This document shows positions 62,033 to 64,000 of a stretch of 64,000 nucleotides of DNA, in pieces. A program made the translations under genes and the position numbers. The stretch covers positions 92,103 through 156,102 of the forward strand of contig DASQMC010000083.1 in NCBI GenBank assembly GCA_035645695.1. Reading direction: 5' to 3'. Positions within the stretch are counted from its first letter, which is position 1. Each line of letters begins with the position of its first letter. The DNA is from JAIVJZ01 sp035645695 (GTDB taxonomy: Bacteria; Acidobacteriota; Blastocatellia; Pyrinomonadales; Pyrinomonadaceae). A model generated the notes under the pieces. The model saw nothing but the letters and a program-made list of their open reading frames with translations. It was not told the origin of the DNA and made no database searches.

Positions 62033-64000
62033 ATGCCACGGACAAGAGACGGAGGAGGGCGCGGCGGCGGCGGGCGTCGGCGCGGCGGCGGGAAACGCGG
62101 CGCGGGCGGCGACCATCCGCGACGCGATGGCGGCGACGGCCGCAGTGGAGGCGGGTCGCGCGGCCGGGGCGAAAGGATCGCGCGACGGCAGACAGGCGCG
62201 GGGAGCGCGGCGGCGCACGTCGAGGAGACGGAGCGCGCGGCGCGCTCGTCCGCGCGTTCGCGTCCCGTGCGTCGCCTGCTCGAAGGCATCGGCACGCCCG
62301 CGCGCACGGAGTTCAAGCCCGACGCGTTTCAACTCGAAGCCTTCGCCGCGCTCGAACACGAAGACGTGCTCGTTACCGCGCCGACGGGCAGCGGCAAGAC
62401 CTGGATCGCGCGCGAAGAGATCAGGCGTCTGCTCGCGGAAGGTAAGCGCGCCTGGTACACGAGTCCGCTGAAGGCTCTCACCAACTCGAAATATCAGGAG
62501 TTTGCCGAGGCGTTCGGCGCGGACAAGGTCGGCATCCTGACGGGCGACCGCAAAGAGCGCGCCGACGCGCCGCTCATCGTCGGCACGACCGAGGTTTATC
62601 GCAACCAACTCTTCGACGCGCTGCGCGAGGGGCAGGAACTACGCACCGACCTCGTCATCATGGACGAGGCGCACTATCTCGCGGACGAAGATCGCGGCCA
62701 CGTCTGGGAGGAAGCGATCATCCTGACGCCGCCGCGCGTGCGCCTGCTCCTGCTTTCGGCGACGGTGGGAAAGGCTGAGGAGTTCGCGGCATGGGTGGGG
62801 GAGGTGCGGGGCGTTCATTGCGGCGTCGTCACGCGTCCCGGCGCGCGCCCCGTGCCGCTGCGCGCGGCCTTCCTCTACCCCGACGGTCAACTCGCCCCAC
62901 TCTTCGACGAGGCCGGGCACTTCAATCACGAGATCGAGAATTTCCTCGAACGCTCAAGCGCGCCGCGCCATTCGTCGTATCGCGGGGGCGGCGAACGTCG
63001 CCCGCCGCGCGCCGCGCGCATGCACATGCCGGAGATGCCGCCCGCGTCGCTTTTGTCCGCGCTCGCCTCCTATGATTTGTTGCCGTCGATAGTCTTTCTG
63101 CCGACGCGCCGACGCTGCGACGAGGCGGCGGCCGAAGCCGCGCTCGGCCGCCGCGACATCGACGCCGAACGGCGCGACGCGCGACGCGCACTGATGCGCG
63201 ACTTTCTCGCGGAGCACGCGGAGGTGCGCAAACACCGCCACTGGGACGCGGTGCTTCGCGGCGGCGTCGCCTCGCATCACGCAGGGCACCTGCCCGCCTG
63301 GAAACTCCTGATCGAAAAACTGATGAGCGCGGGTTTGCTCGACGCCATATTCGCGACGGCGACCGTGGCGGCCGGCGTTGACTTCCCGGCGCGCACGGTC
63401 GTCCTCTCGAACATAGACGTGCGGCGCGGGCAGGGTTGGCGCACGCTGACGGCCTCCGAGTTTCAACAGATGACGGGGCGCGCGGGCAGGCGCGGGCGCG
63501 ATAGGGTCGGCTTCATCGTCGCCGCGCCGGGCACGCATCAAGACCCGCAGAAGATGGCCGCGCTGCTCGGCGCATCGCCCGATCCTCTGGAAAGCCAGTT
63601 TCGCGCGACTTACACGACGCTCCTTAATCTGCTCGACGCCTACGGCAACTTCGCGCAGGTGCGCGAGATCGCCGCGCGCAGTTTCGCGCACCGCGAAACG
63701 GTCGAACGCGTCGCGCGCATGGAGCACGAACGCGCCGAGGCCGAACGGCGCATCGAACGAAAGTTGAAGGATGCGGGCTACAGCTGGCTTTCGACCGCCG
63801 CCGTGCGCGGGCTTGAACGGCTGGCGAGCGCGCGCGACAAGTTGACGAGCGGCGCGCCGCAGACGCGGACGGAGGTTTTTCTGAACTGGGTGTCGGAGGC
63901 GGTCGTGCCCGGCCGCGTCTGCGGCATCGGGCGCAGCAGTCGCCGCCTGGTCTTCGTGACGGAGCGGCGCGAAGGAAATTTCGTCGGCGTGCGCGAAGAC
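62033..64000 (+). CDS. Ski2-like DEAD/DEAH-box helicase (3' end beyond the window)
   Basis: 656 residues are visible and the frame is open at the right edge. The first 55 are Gly/Arg-rich (RGGG-type, probably RNA-binding). The helicase core follows: Walker A TAPTGSGKTW (Lys122), motif Ia PLKALTNSKY, DEAH-box VIMDEAHYLAD (211-214), SAT (LLLSATVGK), the long Arg-rich insert 300-350, motif IV IVFLPTRRRC and motif VI QMTGRAGRRGRD. The order matches Ski2/Mtr4-like RNA helicases, which unwind structured RNA. It is a single gene with an upstream TACAAT -10-like box near 62020. Confidence 0.9.
   Translation, partial: MPRTRDGGGRGGGGRRRGGGKRGAGGDHPRRDGGDGRSGGGSRGRGERIARRQTGAGSAAAHVEETERAARSSARSRPVRRLLEGIGTPARTEFKPDAFQLEAFAALEHEDVLVTAPTGSGKTWIAREEIRRLLAEGKRAWYTSPLKALTNSKYQEFAEAFGADKVGILTGDRKERADAPLIVGTTEVYRNQLFDALREGQELRTDLVIMDEAHYLADEDRGHVWEEAIILTPPRVRLLLLSATVGKAEEFAAWVGEVRGVHCGVVTRPGARPVPLRAAFLYPDGQLAPLFDEAGHFNHEIENFLERSSAPRHSSYRGGGERRPPRAARMHMPEMPPASLLSALASYDLLPSIVFLPTRRRCDEAAAEAALGRRDIDAERRDARRALMRDFLAEHAEVRKHRHWDAVLRGGVASHHAGHLPAWKLLIEKLMSAGLLDAIFATATVAAGVDFPARTVVLSNIDVRRGQGWRTLTASEFQQMTGRAGRRGRDRVGFIVAAPGTHQDPQKMAALLGASPDPLESQFRATYTTLLNLLDAYGNFAQVREIAARSFAHRETVERVARMEHERAEAERRIERKLKDAGYSWLSTAAVRGLERLASARDKLTSGAPQTRTEVFLNWVSEAVVPGRVCGIGRSSRRLVFVTERREGNFVGVRED

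Overview
The window is 64 kb of a high-GC bacterial chromosome, most likely an Acidobacteriota genome, perhaps class Blastocatellia. The taxon is inferred from a VWFA-related protein of the type described from Acidobacteria (16347-17603), abundant hybrid histidine kinases, didermic envelope genes (OmpA-like, LpxL-like, TonB-like) and gene content; no rRNA is present to confirm it. Nearly all genes look like single-copy chromosomal genes. No phage, transposase, CRISPR array or rRNA was seen. The left edge is the exception: an AT-richer TIR/NB-ARC gene runs off the window beside a broken rhodanese copy.

Layout. 1-3.8 kb: partial TIR-NB-ARC STAND protein (candidate immune sensor), rhodanese remnant, GT-C glycosyltransferase, intact rhodanese. 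3.9-10.1 kb: 2-oxoacid dehydrogenase operon in the order E3, E1-alpha, secreted protein, E1-beta, DUF4242 protein, E2. 10.2-18.2 kb: subtilisin-like protease with GVITGD repeats, membrane hybrid kinase, OmpA-like protein, VWA protein, secreted protein. 18.4-22.5 kb: lipB, threonine dehydratase-like gene, a 51-residue membrane protein, lipA and an alcohol dehydrogenase; lipB and lipA would supply the lipoyl group used by the E2 and E3 proteins. 22.5-31 kb: lipoprotein, GT-C membrane protein, then a phosphorelay cluster of two multi-domain kinases and one receiver protein. The largest kinase starts with an ethylene-receptor-type membrane domain that keeps the Asp, Cys and His copper-site residues. 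31.4-38.1 kb: hydrolase, MATE exporter, an acyl-CoA synthetase/TetR operon with an upstream operator, MscS channel. 38.3-46.6 kb: tRNA-Ser(TGA), secreted and zinc-ribbon proteins, YbdK-type ligase, an NMNGG-repeat lipoprotein and an orphan NorQ/NorD-type (MoxR plus VWA) pair. 46.8-52.1 kb: mnmA, sppA, galU, fabG. 52.6-62 kb: LpxL-type acyltransferase, DUF2227-like protein, helical-repeat protein, TPR-TonB protein, secA and two tandem related TonB-like proteins. 62-64 kb: Ski2-like helicase, cut by the right edge.

A striking non-coding feature is a set of intergenic inverted repeats, many built from tandem short units (TGAGCAG/TAAGCAG, GTAAAGG, TTTCAGG, ACACAGAGG, CAGGAGT), that form long hairpins at gene junctions. 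Two lie between convergent stop codons and share identical outer arms. They resemble the short tandemly repeated repetitive sequences of cyanobacteria and probably act as terminators or are mobile-like junction elements.
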